A DNA stretch of 64,000 nucleotides from Pseudomonadales bacterium (lineage in GTDB: Bacteria; Pseudomonadota; Gammaproteobacteria; Pseudomonadales; UBA5862): NCBI GenBank assembly GCA_024234215.1, contig JACKOQ010000005.1:62001-126000 (forward strand), written 5' to 3'. A program made the translations under genes and the position numbers. Shown in pieces: positions 46,075-57,707 of this stretch (position 1 is its first letter; each line of letters begins with the position of its first letter). The notes under the pieces are model-generated. The model did no database searches and had not been told where the DNA came from. It was given only the letters and a program-made list of their open reading frames with translations.

Positions 46075-46568
46075 AGCACACCGTGTCCATACCTTCAGAC
46101 CCACCACAACCTGCCAAGACCCGCCCGCTTCGCCACCAGGCGCTCGATTTGCTGGCGCGCCGGGAACATGCGAGTCACGAGCTGGCGACCAAGCTGCTCG
46201 CCAAAGGGGGCGACCGAACGGAAATCGAAACGGTGCTGACCCAACTGCAACAGGAGGGGCTGCTGAGTGATGCCCGTTTTGCCGAAATGCGCTGTCGCCA
46301 GCGCCGCGAAGCCGGTTTTGGTCCACTGCATGTCAGCAGCGACCTGCTGGCGCGCGGCCTGTCACGGCAGTTGATCACTGAGGTCATCGATGCGGAGTCC
46401 GAACTCTGGCTGAGCGCCGCGCGCCATGCCAAACAGAAACGTTTTGGCCCGGGCCGCCCGCGTGACCCGGCGACCCAGGCCAAATGGATGCGCTTTCTGC
46501 AGGCGCGTGGTTTCACCCAGCGACAGATTCGCCACGCACTGCATGACACTGAAGCTGAAGAAGATTGA
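46071..46568 (+). CDS. recX: RecX regulatory protein
   Basis: RecA modulator of 165 residues, made of helical repeats: LRHQALDLLARREHASHELATKLLAKG, then LLSDARFAEMRCRQR and the C-terminal ARGFTQRQIRHAL. It starts with GTG overlapping the previous stop. Usually recX follows recA; here it is coupled to the LemA-TPM genes and followed by alaS, with no recA in the window. Confidence 0.9.
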   Translation: MKHTVSIPSDPPQPAKTRPLRHQALDLLARREHASHELATKLLAKGGDRTEIETVLTQLQQEGLLSDARFAEMRCRQRREAGFGPLHVSSDLLARGLSRQLITEVIDAESELWLSAARHAKQKRFGPGRPRDPATQAKWMRFLQARGFTQRQIRHALHDTEAEED

Positions 46569-46575
46569 TTCGGCA

Positions 46576-46581
46576 TATAAT
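46576..46581 (+). promoter_or_regulatory. possible -10 element for alaS
   Basis: A perfect TATAAT lies in the 63-bp gap between recX and alaS, about 50 bp before the alaS start. No good -35 sits at the proper distance. alaS may therefore have its own promoter besides read-through. Confidence 0.4.
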
Positions 46582-46631
46582 TTTGCCGCCGGCCCGGCCT
46601 CGGCACCCCTTTTCACTCCAACAGGCAGACC

Positions 46632-49241
<2,610 letters not shown>

Positions 49242-49496
49242 TGGGGGGTGACGATGCCGTGCTCGATCGACGACGGACTGGCCGCAATGTCGCGCGCCAA
49301 GGCCCCGATCGGAGGGTCGAGCAGCTTCGACGGTTTGGGAGAAGCGGGATCGGTCATCCGGAGAATTTTGGGTCGCCCAAATCGGCATGATCAGCGTAAG
49401 CGATTGAAACTCAGGGGCAGAGCTTGATTTGGGCGACATCTATCAACATGTTTGGGTTCGTCTAATTTACGTTCGGCGTCATAGCGCGAAACCGCA
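49242..49496. other. intergenic start of a degraded region
   Basis: No gene recognised. The AT content rises compared with the neighbouring genes. The region from here to 50,980 looks like successive remnants of acquired DNA. Confidence 0.4.
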
Positions 49497-49628
49497 ATGT
49501 CAAATCTCAAGGTCACAGAAATCAAGGCATTCGTCCCGTCAAAGGACTTCGAGCTTTCCAAGGAGTTCTACAAGGACCTTGGTTTTACGATGGCCTCTGA
49601 AGGCGGCGGTATCGCCTACTTCCGATAA
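49497..49628 (+). pseudogene. VOC/glyoxalase-fold protein, N-terminal fragment
   Basis: The ATG at 49497 opens a 43-codon frame beginning MSNLKVTEIKAFVPSKDFEL and continuing KEFYKDLGFTMASEGGGIAYFR before TAA. This is the first beta-alpha-beta module of a vicinal-oxygen-chelate (bleomycin-resistance/glyoxalase) protein, which needs about 120 residues. The rest is absent or frame-scrambled, so it is non-functional. Confidence 0.7.
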
Positions 49629-50205
49629 GCTGGAATTCGATATTGGCGGCAGCATGGCGGCGTTATGTGTCAGCAAATGGAGAACCTGTAAACATCTGGA
49701 TCAAAAGCGCCACCAATGGCTGGATCTGGCGGAGGCCGTGCGTTCCTTGGAAAACTTTCTGTTTCACCTGATGGCTTGTCTGCAATCTCGGTAGCCTGCG
49801 AAGACGCCGCCAAACGAGGAGCAACACACTTTTAGCTATCGTAGGCAAGACCGGTCGGGCGTATGTCTTTGCTGGTTGTATTCCATAAGCGAAGTACCAA
49901 CTCGGCCGCAACTCAATCCACCAAATCAACAGCGTCTTCTACGTTCACAGTGCAGCGCTAATCCTTGAGCGCGCGCTCCGAGTTTGTAGAAGCAGCAAAG
50001 GCTGCCTCGCAATTGGCGAACATTTTGTCGGCCTCGCACCGTGAGCAATCAACCGGCGCAACGCAAGTCGTTTTGCGCGCTGCGAAGCGGCAACGTTTAT
50101 CGCCGACCCGCGAGTTCGCGAGCAGGTTCTCAAAATCAAGGGCTGTTGTGAGTGCTGTGGAGCTTGGGTTTCTACGGAGAGCGGTGAGAGATATCTAAAC
50201 ACATC
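49629..50205. other. stretch without a convincing gene
   Basis: Several ORFs of 77-121 codons occur on both strands, but none has a recognisable motif, a good ribosome site and coding-like composition at once. I see nothing supportable in it. Confidence 0.4.
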
Positions 50206-50346
50206 ATGTTGTTGGTGTTTGAGCGTGGTCCTGATAGCCCGGATAATATCGTTGCTGTGCCCATTGTGTCATCGAAAGGCACACTTCTCGAGAAGACAGA
50301 GTCGAACGAAAATGCTGGAGGCAATTCGGCGGGGGCGTCCCAGTAG
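50206..50346 (+). CDS. very short hypothetical ORF before an attC-like site
   Basis: A 46-codon frame starting MLLVFERGPDSPDNIVAVPI and ending five bases before a palindromic attC-like sequence. It could be the fragmentary gene of an integron-type cassette. No ribosome site stands out. Unknown protein; weak evidence that it is expressed. Confidence 0.3.
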   Translation: MLLVFERGPDSPDNIVAVPIVSSKGTLLEKTESNENAGGNSAGASQ

Positions 50347-50350
50347 CACA

Positions 50351-50426
50351 GGCCAACACGACGTTCAACCTGACCCGCTACGTCGGTGTCGCGCCTCGTA
50401 GCCTCGAGGTTAGCTTTATGTTAGGC
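50351..50426 (+). other. attC-like imperfect palindrome
   Basis: Nested complementary blocks surround a 14-nt loop: GCTACG (50377-50382) with CGTAGC (50397-50402), AACCT (50367-50371) with AGGTT (50407-50411), and an outer GCCAAC (50352-50357) with GTTAGGC (50420-50426). GTTAGGC fits the GTTRRRY R' box of integron attC sites. The inner stem has unequal spacers (GACCC against CTCG), like the extrahelical bases of attC. The left outer box departs from RYYYAAC, and no integrase is in the window. Confidence 0.4.
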
Positions 50427-50571
50427 ATCAGAAACAGTTCTCGCGTCGGCGGCGGGAACTTGCCCTTTCGTGGCATCAGCGGCCAGATGTGATGAGCAAC
50501 AATTGGAAAGGGGGTCTGGACGCCAGGCGATCGTAGCGCTTGGCGCATGCTAATCGTGCAGTTGGTGGGCC

Positions 50572-50890
50572 TTGGCGGCCTTCGTAAAAAATGCCCTGTC
50601 ATTAAAGCCCGCGTATGCGTCCGGAACTATTTCGCAACCGGATGCCTATGCACGATTTGAGGAGATGGTGCTTGCTCGGCACAAAATTGAGCTAATGCTC
50701 AATCCGCGAGAGGCGGAGCACCAGGAGCTCCTTAGGCTCATGGCAAGCATCGTCGACCATGTTCGCGAGGCCCTACGCTGTATCTTCGAGGGAACCGACC
50801 CAGGGAATGACAACGAACGGCTTACCGCAGTTAGCGCCCTTATTCCTGTAGCACAAACGATACTGAAGAGTGAGCAAGAATTGGGGACAG
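50572..50890 (+). pseudogene. unidentified gene fragment
   Basis: An open frame with protein-like composition (DAYARFEEMVLARHKIELML; EAEHQELLRLMASIVDHVRE; LTAVSALIPVAQTILKSEQE) and no ATG start; it then runs into a REP-like motif and non-coding sequence. The helical segment resembles no family I can name. Its true start and end seem to be lost. Confidence 0.45.
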
Positions 50891-50902
50891 ACCACGGTTT
50901 CC
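50883..50902 (+). repeat. second copy of the REP/RAYT-like 20-mer
   Basis: GGGGACAGACCACGGTTTCC matches the copy at 19842-19861 in 19 of 20 positions. Both copies lie at the 3' edge of decayed, foreign-looking DNA. Confidence 0.55.
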
Positions 50903-50980
50903 TGTTCCTGATCAGGAAAATCGGCGGCTTCCCGTTCGCGCGCTTGGGGTTGCGCGCACTACGCCTGCTTGACCCGCGCT

Positions 50981-51739
50981 TCAGGCAATGCCCAGCAGCG
51001 TCGCTGCGGTGCCGACGTCGTCCGCCAGTTCGCCGCCGGGAGCCAGATGCGCTTCGTCACCGGGCCGGTACTTGCCGGTTCTGACCAGAACGCCGCGCAG
51101 GCCAGCGGCCAGGGCGCCGTTGATGTCCGCTTCCACATCGTCGCCGATCATCGCGGCCGCCGTCGGTGGACAGCCCGCACTCTCCAGCGCAGCGGCGAAC
51201 AGAGCCGGCGCCGGCTTGCCGAGCAGTTCGGCCTGCACGCCGGCGGCATACTCGAGCGCGGCGACGAAGGGGCCGGCATCCAGCGACAGGCCGTCGCGCT
51301 CCTGAAAGTAGCGGTTGCGGCCGAGCGCCAGCAGCGGCGCGCCGGCCTGGAGCAGCCGAAAGGCCTGGTTCAACCCGGTATAACTGAAGTGCTCGCCGGC
51401 ATCGCCCACCACCACGGCGTTGGGTTCAGCCGTATCGAGACCGGCGAAGTCGGGCGCCAGGTCGGGGTGGATCAGCAGCAGCGGGCGCAGGCGGCGTGCA
51501 AGCAGCGTGTCCCGGGCGGCGGCGGCCGGCGTGAGGAGTTCATCCTCGGCAATGGCGATGCCGCGACCGGCCAGTTCGCCCTGCAGGGCGGCGCGGCTCT
51601 GGCGCGTGGTGTTGGTGACGAAGCGCAGCGTCAGACCGCTGGCGCGCAGCCGGGCCAATGCCTCGAGCGCCCCCGGGATGAGGTGGTCGCCCTGGTAGAA
51701 GACGCCACCCAGATCGAGCAGCAGGGTGCGCAGCTTCAT
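50981..51739 (-). CDS. HAD-superfamily phosphatase, LHPP/HDHD2-like (TIGR01458 type)
   Basis: A 252-residue HAD subclass IIA protein. The nucleophile motif reads LLLDLGGVFYQG (Asp9), with Gly replacing the usual second Asp two residues on, as Ser does in LHPP/HDHD2. Further motifs: FVTNTTRQSR, the C2 cap, GKPAPALFAAAL and MIGDDVEADINGALAAG. It is probably a phosphatase or a divergent relative with unknown substrate. GGAGG precedes the start at 51739. Confidence 0.85.
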   Translation of the reverse strand: MKLRTLLLDLGGVFYQGDHLIPGALEALARLRASGLTLRFVTNTTRQSRAALQGELAGRGIAIAEDELLTPAAAARDTLLARRLRPLLLIHPDLAPDFAGLDTAEPNAVVVGDAGEHFSYTGLNQAFRLLQAGAPLLALGRNRYFQERDGLSLDAGPFVAALEYAAGVQAELLGKPAPALFAAALESAGCPPTAAAMIGDDVEADINGALAAGLRGVLVRTGKYRPGDEAHLAPGGELADDVGTAATLLGIA

Positions 51740-52155
51740 GGTTCAAACCTCCGTTTAGGCAGCGCCGGCGCCGTGGTCTCTTCGGCTCGGGGCGTCGGCA
51801 GACGCTTTCGAATTGGTCGCACTGGGCGCCAGCAAGGGTTGTGCCGGGTCGTCATGCTGGATGCGTCCGGTCATCGATCGGACGCCTGCCGGTGCCGGCA
51901 ACGAGTCGTCACCTGAAAACCCGCCGACTTGGGATGCTGATATGCCGCGAGCAGGTGGCCGCCGAGTCATCGACCGCACTCTGGATGGTGGCGGCACTCT
52001 TTGAAACGGGCCATTCTCCAGAATGACCAACACTGCGGAACAGCTCAAACCGGCCCCATTTTTTTATTCATTTTTCATTTCCCTATAATGGCCACCACTC
52101 GTCGGGGTGCCAACAGCCCCGCCCTCGACTCTTGTTGGAGCTTACGGAGCATTGC
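51740..52155. other. intergenic region with psd promoter candidate
   Basis: About 415 bp without a convincing gene. It ends in an AT-rich tract and a perfect -10 hexamer (see next entry). Short ORFs here lack support. Confidence 0.4.
52084..52089 (+). promoter_or_regulatory. -10 element for psd
   Basis: TATAAT follows an AT-rich tract 67 bp upstream of the psd start. The -35 side is a run of T/A without a clear TTGACA. Confidence 0.5.
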
Positions 52156-53001
52156 ATGCGTGATTCGCTGTTCATTCTGCTGCAACATCTGCTGCCGCAG
52201 AAGTTGCTGAGCCGGCTGATGGGGCTGTTGGCCGACCGGCCACTGGGCGCGCTGACCCAGTGGTTGATTCGGCTGTTCGTGCGGCGCTATCAGGTCGATC
52301 TGGCCGAGGCGGAGCCGTCGACGCCGACCGGTTACGCCTCCTTCAATGCCTTTTTCACCCGGCCGCTGCGTGCGGGCGCGCGACCGATCGCTGCCGAGCC
52401 CCACAGCCTGGTCTCCCCGGCCGATGGCCAGATCACCGAGCATGGTCCGCTGCTCGGACAGCGGCTGGTGCAGGCCAAGGGGCGTCACTACACCTTGCAG
52501 GCGTTGTTGGCGGGCGATCAGCAGGCGGTGGAGCAGTTCCGCGATGGCGACTACTGCACGCTCTACCTCTCGCCACGCGACTATCACCGGGTGCACATGC
52601 CGGTCGATGGTCGTCTGACCAGCATGGTGCATGTGCCGGGACGGCTCTTTTCGGTCAATCAGCTCACGGCCGAGCGGGTCGAGGATCTGTTTGCCCGCAA
52701 CGAGCGGGTGATCTGCCACTTCGACACCGACGAGGGGCCGTTGGCGGTGATTCTGGTCGGCGCGCTGATCGTCGGCAGCATCGAAACCGGTTGGGCCGGG
52801 GTGGTGACACCTCCCGGGCGCGGCATCAGCCGCTGGCAGGGTGGCACGCCGGTGGCGTTGAAGCGGGGCGATGAGTTGGGTCGCTTCCGGCTCGGGTCGA
52901 CGGTGATCCTGCTGTTGCCACCCGGGCGCATGCGCTGGAATGCCAACCTCACACAGCAGCCAGTGCGCATGGGGCAGGCACTGGGGCAGTTCAAGGGTTG
53001 A
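52156..53001 (+). CDS. psd: phosphatidylserine decarboxylase proenzyme
   Basis: Makes phosphatidylethanolamine at the inner membrane. It has 281 residues. The self-cleavage motif is FRLGSTVILL: LGST at 246-249, with Ser248 becoming the pyruvoyl group. Other family features are SFNAFFTRPLRAGARPI, VSPADGQITEHG, YLSPRDYHRVHMPVDG and GALIVGSIETGW. The ATG at 52156 (GGAGC upstream) is preferred to the in-frame start at 52132. Convergent with epmA. Confidence 0.96.
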   Translation: MRDSLFILLQHLLPQKLLSRLMGLLADRPLGALTQWLIRLFVRRYQVDLAEAEPSTPTGYASFNAFFTRPLRAGARPIAAEPHSLVSPADGQITEHGPLLGQRLVQAKGRHYTLQALLAGDQQAVEQFRDGDYCTLYLSPRDYHRVHMPVDGRLTSMVHVPGRLFSVNQLTAERVEDLFARNERVICHFDTDEGPLAVILVGALIVGSIETGWAGVVTPPGRGISRWQGGTPVALKRGDELGRFRLGSTVILLLPPGRMRWNANLTQQPVRMGQALGQFKG

Positions 53002-53014
53002 ACTCTGGCGGCAG

Positions 53015-53992
53015 TCAGGCCCGCTCGAAGGTGAAGGCGAGCACTTCGTCGATCCTGCGCTGACCGGTCGCCGCCATCGCCAGCCGCTCCAGCCCGAGCG
53101 CCACCCCCGCAGTCGCTGGCAGGCCAGCGGCAAGCGCCGCCAGCAGCCGCTCATCGACCGGCAGTTGCGGCTGGCCCTGCTGCTGACGGCGCTGGTTGTC
53201 GGCGATGAAGCGGCGACGCTGTTCATCGGCATCGGTCAGCTCATCGTAGCCGTTGGCGATCTCGATGCCATCGAGGTAGAGCTCGAAGCGGGCCGCGACC
53301 CAGACGCCACACTCATCGCGCCGCAACCGCGCCAGTGCGGCCTGCTCTGGCGGGTAGTCATGGATGAAGAGGGCCGGAATCGACGCCAGCCGCGGTTCGA
53401 TCAGATGGGTCAGCAGCAGGTCGAGCCAGAACTGCCGGTCGCCCGCCACGGTGGGGCCCAGGTCGATCTGGCGGCGGGCGGTGCGTTCCAGTTCTTCGGT
53501 CGGGGTGACGAAGGGGTCGAGATCGAGGTGGCGAGCAAACAGTGTGCGGTAGCTGAGCCGTTCGAAGTGGTGACGGCCGGTCAGCTCGGCCACCAGTTCG
53601 GCCACCTCATCCATCAGCCGTTCGAGTGAAAAGCCGGGCCGGTACCACTCCAGCAGATGAAACTCGGGGTTGTGGCGGGCACCGCGCTCATGCTGGCGGA
53701 AAGCCTTGGCGATCTGGTAGATGGGACCACTGCCCGCCGCCAGCAGTCGTTTCATCGCCAGTTCCGGCGAGGTTTGCAGAAAGCGCGGGAGCGGCTCGCC
53801 CTCGGTCACGACGAAACTGACAAGCTGCGGGTCGGTGGCGGTGGTGGTGCAGAGCAGCGGCGTGGTCACTTCGAGCAGCGCGCGCCGGGCAAAGAAGGCG
53901 CGCACCCGGCTCAACAACTCGGCCCACTGCCGCAGTGCGGCGAGGCTGGCACTCGGCTGCCAGTCGCCACCGGCAGCGGGTGCCTGACTCAC
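53015..53992 (-). CDS. epmA: EF-P--(R)-beta-lysine ligase
   Basis: LysRS-like enzyme lacking the anticodon domain, about 325 residues, the same as E. coli EpmA. It attaches (R)-beta-lysine to Lys34 of EF-P. Class II motifs: LLEVTTPLL, FLQTSPELAMKRLLAAG, YQIAKAFRQHERGARHNPEFHLLEWYR and GVALGLERLAM. The start is a GTG at 53992 that overlaps the efp stop codon (GTGA). Longer ORF sequence upstream lies antisense-like inside efp and is not real. Confidence 0.93.
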   Translation of the reverse strand: MSQAPAAGGDWQPSASLAALRQWAELLSRVRAFFARRALLEVTTPLLCTTTATDPQLVSFVVTEGEPLPRFLQTSPELAMKRLLAAGSGPIYQIAKAFRQHERGARHNPEFHLLEWYRPGFSLERLMDEVAELVAELTGRHHFERLSYRTLFARHLDLDPFVTPTEELERTARRQIDLGPTVAGDRQFWLDLLLTHLIEPRLASIPALFIHDYPPEQAALARLRRDECGVWVAARFELYLDGIEIANGYDELTDADEQRRRFIADNQRRQQQGQPQLPVDERLLAALAAGLPATAGVALGLERLAMAATGQRRIDEVLAFTFERA

Positions 53993-54558
53993 TCCTTGAC
54001 CCGGCTCTGGTAGTCGCCAGTGCGGGTGTCGACGCGGATCACCTCGCCCTGATTGACGAACAGCGGCACCTTGACCACGGCGCCGGTGCTGAGCCGGGCC
54101 GGCTTGGTGCCACCGGTGGCGGTGTCGCCACGGATGCCGGGGTCGGTTTCGACAATCTCGAGTTCGACGAAATTGGGTGGAGTGACTGCCAGCGGGGCGT
54201 TGTTCCACAGCGTGACGATGCAGACATCCTGCTCACGCAGCCACTGCACCGCATCGCCAACGGTGCGCTTGTCGACCGCGTACTGCTCGAAGCTGTCGTT
54301 GTCCATGAAGTGCCACTGCTCACCATCGGTGTAGAGGTATTGCAGGTTGCGGTCGGTCACATCCGCTGCCTCGAGCGTCTCGCCCGATTTGAAGGTGCGC
54401 TCCCAGACCCGACCGGTCTTGAGGTTGCGCAGTCTGACCCGGTTGAAGGCCTGCCCCTTGCCCGGTTTGACGAACTCGTTCTCGACGATCGCGCAGGGAT
54501 CGCCATCGAGCATCACCTTGATGCCGGCACGAAATTCATTGGTAGAATAGTTCGCCAT
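53989..54558 (-). CDS. efp: elongation factor P
   Basis: Relieves ribosomes stalled at polyproline. It has 189 residues with three beta-barrel domains; the modified loop FVKPGKGQAF places Lys34 at the tip, in register with beta-lysylated EF-P. The C-terminal GDYQSRVKE is typical. AGGAG lies before the start at 54558. It is coupled to epmA and divergent from epmB, with 40 bp between the two starts. Confidence 0.97.
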   Translation of the reverse strand: MANYSTNEFRAGIKVMLDGDPCAIVENEFVKPGKGQAFNRVRLRNLKTGRVWERTFKSGETLEAADVTDRNLQYLYTDGEQWHFMDNDSFEQYAVDKRTVGDAVQWLREQDVCIVTLWNNAPLAVTPPNFVELEIVETDPGIRGDTATGGTKPARLSTGAVVKVPLFVNQGEVIRVDTRTGDYQSRVKE

Positions 54559-54598
54559 AAGCTCCTCTATTGATGATGTGTCGGACTGCGGGCAGTCG

Positions 54599-55660
54599 AT
54601 GCGCGACCACAGCCGGAGATCATTGACCCCCTTGCCTGATTCAAAGCCGCCAATCATACCGCTATCGACCCACTGTTGGCACGGCCCATCCTGGCAGCAA
54701 CTGCTGCGCGAAGCCCCGCTGTCGCTGCCCGAACTGGCGCGGCGGTTGAAGCTCGATCCGGCACAGTTGGCCGGCGATGCCGCCGCCCGGCAGTTCACCC
54801 TGCGGGTGCCCGCGCCCTACCTGGCCCGCATCGAGCCGGGCAACCCGGATGATCCGCTGCTGCGACAGGTGCTGCCGGTGGCCGAGGAACTGCTGGCACG
54901 CCCCGGTTTCACCAGCGATCCGCTCGACGAAGCGCACCACTCACCGCTGCCCGGTGTGCTGCACAAGTACCGTTCGCGGCTGCTGATCGTCACCACCGGC
55001 GCCTGTGCGGTTCACTGCCGCTACTGCTTTCGCCGCCACTTTCCCTATCAGGCACACCAGCAGGGACGCACCGGCCAGCAGGCGGTGCTGGAGTATCTGG
55101 CTCACCACCCCGAGATCTCCGAAGTGATTCTGAGTGGCGGCGATCCGCTGTCGCTGAGTGACACCGTGCTGGAGCGCTGGATCGAACAGCTCGCCCGCCT
55201 GCCCCAGCTACTCCGATTGCGGCTGCACAGTCGGCTGCCGGTGGTGATTCCGCAGCGGATCACCGCCGAATTGCTGGATATTCTCACCGGCAGCCGCCTG
55301 ACCACGGTGATGGTGCTGCACAGCAACCACCCCAACGAGATCGACGGTGACGTGGTCAGCGCGGCGCAGCGGATGCGTGCTGCCGGCATCACCCTGCTCA
55401 ACCAGAGCGTGCTGCTGCGCGGGGTGAACGACGATGCCGGAACCCTGGCCGAGCTGAGCGAGAAGCTGTTCGTGGCAGGCATTCTGCCCTACTACCTCCA
55501 TCTGCTCGATCCGGTGGCCGGCGCGGCCCATTTTGCCGTGCCGGAACCCGAGGCCCGGCAGATCCACCAGTCACTGCTGGCGCGGGTGAGTGGCTATCTG
55601 GCACCACGGCTGGTGGTCGAGGTGCCGGGAGAGCGCAGCAAGCGCCCACTGGGCAGTTGA
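54599..55660 (+). CDS. epmB: EF-P beta-lysylation protein EpmB (lysine 2,3-aminomutase-like)
   Basis: Radical-SAM enzyme converting L-lysine to (R)-beta-lysine for EF-P modification. About 353 residues. The cluster motif C-x3-C-x2-C is CAVHCRYC (Cys136, 140, 143), followed by FRRHFPY. ILSGGDPLSLSD, RLRLHSRLPVVIPQRIT and GILPYYLHLLDPVAGAAHF match EpmB. The start is uncertain: ATG at 54599 is used. Confidence 0.93.
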   Translation: MRDHSRRSLTPLPDSKPPIIPLSTHCWHGPSWQQLLREAPLSLPELARRLKLDPAQLAGDAAARQFTLRVPAPYLARIEPGNPDDPLLRQVLPVAEELLARPGFTSDPLDEAHHSPLPGVLHKYRSRLLIVTTGACAVHCRYCFRRHFPYQAHQQGRTGQQAVLEYLAHHPEISEVILSGGDPLSLSDTVLERWIEQLARLPQLLRLRLHSRLPVVIPQRITAELLDILTGSRLTTVMVLHSNHPNEIDGDVVSAAQRMRAAGITLLNQSVLLRGVNDDAGTLAELSEKLFVAGILPYYLHLLDPVAGAAHFAVPEPEARQIHQSLLARVSGYLAPRLVVEVPGERSKRPLGS

Positions 55661-55809
55661 GCGATGACAACAGCTCACTCGGCACGCTGCCACTGATGAG
55701 AATCGGCACGGCCGCGTCCGGCGCGCTGCACAAAGCGGCCTATACTTGAAACAGCAACTCCCACCGCAGGCGGTTCGACCGGCTGTCCCCCTTCAGTGAG
55801 CGCCCGATT

Positions 55810-57642
55810 TTGGACTCGAAGCACCACATCAACGACCAGGTTCACTTCACTGTCGGCAAGCCCTCACGCGAGCGGCTCTCATTCTGTGCGGTCAATGAGG
55901 CGGCCATCGCTGATTGGATTGCCCATCTGCCCCTCACCAGTGTCGGCACCAGTGCGCGGCAAGTGTTCAATGCCTTGACTGAGCTCAACCAGCTGGTGAC
56001 CACGGCGGCCGTCCGGCTGGCACTGCTGGAGCTGCTGCGGCCACCGACCCAACAGCTGAGCATGCTGCTGGAACGGCACTTCAGCAATCAGCCGCTGCAG
56101 CTGCGCAACGCCGCACTGGAGACCGCCCGATTGGCGCAGGCGATGCAAGCGCTGTTGTGGCGCGGTTACCGGCAGGTGCTGGTCGATGCCGACAACGAGG
56201 GGCTGCTCACCCCGGGCAGATCGGCCGCTGTTCCGGCGTTGGTGGTGAGCGCCATCGCGCGCGCCATCGCCGCCCAAAGCGAGATTCTGCTGCGCAGCAG
56301 TCAACTCTATGCCCCGACGCCAGCCGGTTTCTGGCAGGCGCTGCATCAACTCCATCTGCTGGCCGAACGGCTCGACTGCACGGCCGTGGAGGTGCCTGAC
56401 CCACTGCTGCAACAGCGCAGTGGCCTGTCGATCGAGGCCGCCTACCTGCGTGTGCTGCTGTTCGACATCGCCCAACCTCAGCAGATGCGCCAGCAGAGTT
56501 GCCTGCCACTGTACCGCGCGCTCGAACTGTGGAGCCGCGAGGCGCGCTTGCTGCCACTGCAACAGACGCCTGCCAGCCACCACTTCCGGGTCGATCTGCA
56601 GAGCGACCTGCCGGCAATCTACACCGACCATGAGCGGCCGATCACGCCCGGTACATGGCGACTGCTCGACCTCAAACCGATTCTGGAGCGGCTCGAACAG
56701 ATCGCTGCGACACCAACCGATCAGCCTGGCCCGATCGAGCGCGAGCTTGTCGATCAACTGTTTGTCAGTTGGGGCGCGCGGGCAACCCGCCGGTTTCAAC
56801 GCATCGAGAGCCATGAGCAGGTCGAGATCATCATTGGCCTGCCGAGCATCCATTTTCACTGCGCCAACCGGCTCGATTTCAGCGAATGGCTCAACCGCCT
56901 GCTGCCGCGGCTGGAGCTGACGCAATTGCCCCCTGAGAAAGGCTCCCCCTTCGCTGCACCATCCGCGGATGTCTGGGATGGTGCCTTTGATGCCAGAGAG
57001 AAGTTCAATCCGCTGATCCATCTGCCGTTGCCGCCAGTGCTGGAGTTCACGCGTCCCGTGACTGCGGCTGCCGAGCAGACGCTCCCACACCAGCCCAGCT
57101 ACCCGATTCATCAGGTGCAGGTCGCCAACAGCAGTGTCAATGGCTACCGCCTGCGTTGGCACCAGTCGATTCCGGAGCGCATCCAGAACGGTACCCTGCT
57201 TGGCATTCGCACCGAGCCATCACTGCCCTGGAGCATCGCCACCGTGCGGTGGACTCAGCTCGATGAGCGCAGTCAGGCCCATGTCGGCGTCGAACTGCTG
57301 GGGCCCAATGCGACCGCCTGTGCGGTGCGCCTGGAGGGCAAACGGGGGGAGGTCACCGAATTCATGCGCGGCCTGCTGCTGCCAACGCTGCCGACCACCG
57401 GCCAAGCGGCCTCATTGCTGCTGTTCTGCAAGCCATTTCGCAGCAAGGACAAAGTCACACTCATCCAGCCCGGCCAAAGAAACAGCATCAAGCTGGTGCG
57501 CCAATTGCGTAAAAACCACACCTTCGCCCAGTTCGAATTCCTGGCGCTGCAAGCCTGCGCACGCACCGAGAACACGGAAAAAATCGAGCGGAATCTGCCA
57601 ACTCCTGCATCCGGTTTCGACCAGCTATGGCAGATTCTCTGA
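55810..57642 (+). CDS. large hypothetical protein with PilZ-like C-terminal domain
   Basis: A 610-residue, mostly helical cytoplasmic protein. Residues ~1-430 have no family I can name. The last ~150 residues (SSVNGYRLRWHQSIPERIQNGTLLGIR; VGVELLGPNATACAVRL) look like a PilZ barrel, although the N-terminal RxxxR arginines are not clear, so c-di-GMP binding is uncertain. It starts with TTG at 55810, weakly supported. It lies just upstream of the fimX-like gene; I recall a similar psd / PilZ-like / fimX order in Pseudomonas. Confidence 0.65.
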   Translation: MDSKHHINDQVHFTVGKPSRERLSFCAVNEAAIADWIAHLPLTSVGTSARQVFNALTELNQLVTTAAVRLALLELLRPPTQQLSMLLERHFSNQPLQLRNAALETARLAQAMQALLWRGYRQVLVDADNEGLLTPGRSAAVPALVVSAIARAIAAQSEILLRSSQLYAPTPAGFWQALHQLHLLAERLDCTAVEVPDPLLQQRSGLSIEAAYLRVLLFDIAQPQQMRQQSCLPLYRALELWSREARLLPLQQTPASHHFRVDLQSDLPAIYTDHERPITPGTWRLLDLKPILERLEQIAATPTDQPGPIERELVDQLFVSWGARATRRFQRIESHEQVEIIIGLPSIHFHCANRLDFSEWLNRLLPRLELTQLPPEKGSPFAAPSADVWDGAFDAREKFNPLIHLPLPPVLEFTRPVTAAAEQTLPHQPSYPIHQVQVANSSVNGYRLRWHQSIPERIQNGTLLGIRTEPSLPWSIATVRWTQLDERSQAHVGVELLGPNATACAVRLEGKRGEVTEFMRGLLLPTLPTTGQAASLLLFCKPFRSKDKVTLIQPGQRNSIKLVRQLRKNHTFAQFEFLALQACARTENTEKIERNLPTPASGFDQLWQIL

Positions 57643-57707
57643 TCCGGCGCGCGAAGCTGCGCCACCCTCTCTCCAGCTCTGCGCGCCGGTCATGACGGTC
57701 ACGCGGC

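Noticed and set aside
55879..57162. 427-codon minus-strand ORF
   Set aside because: Antisense to the PilZ-like gene; composition of a shadow frame and no ribosome site.
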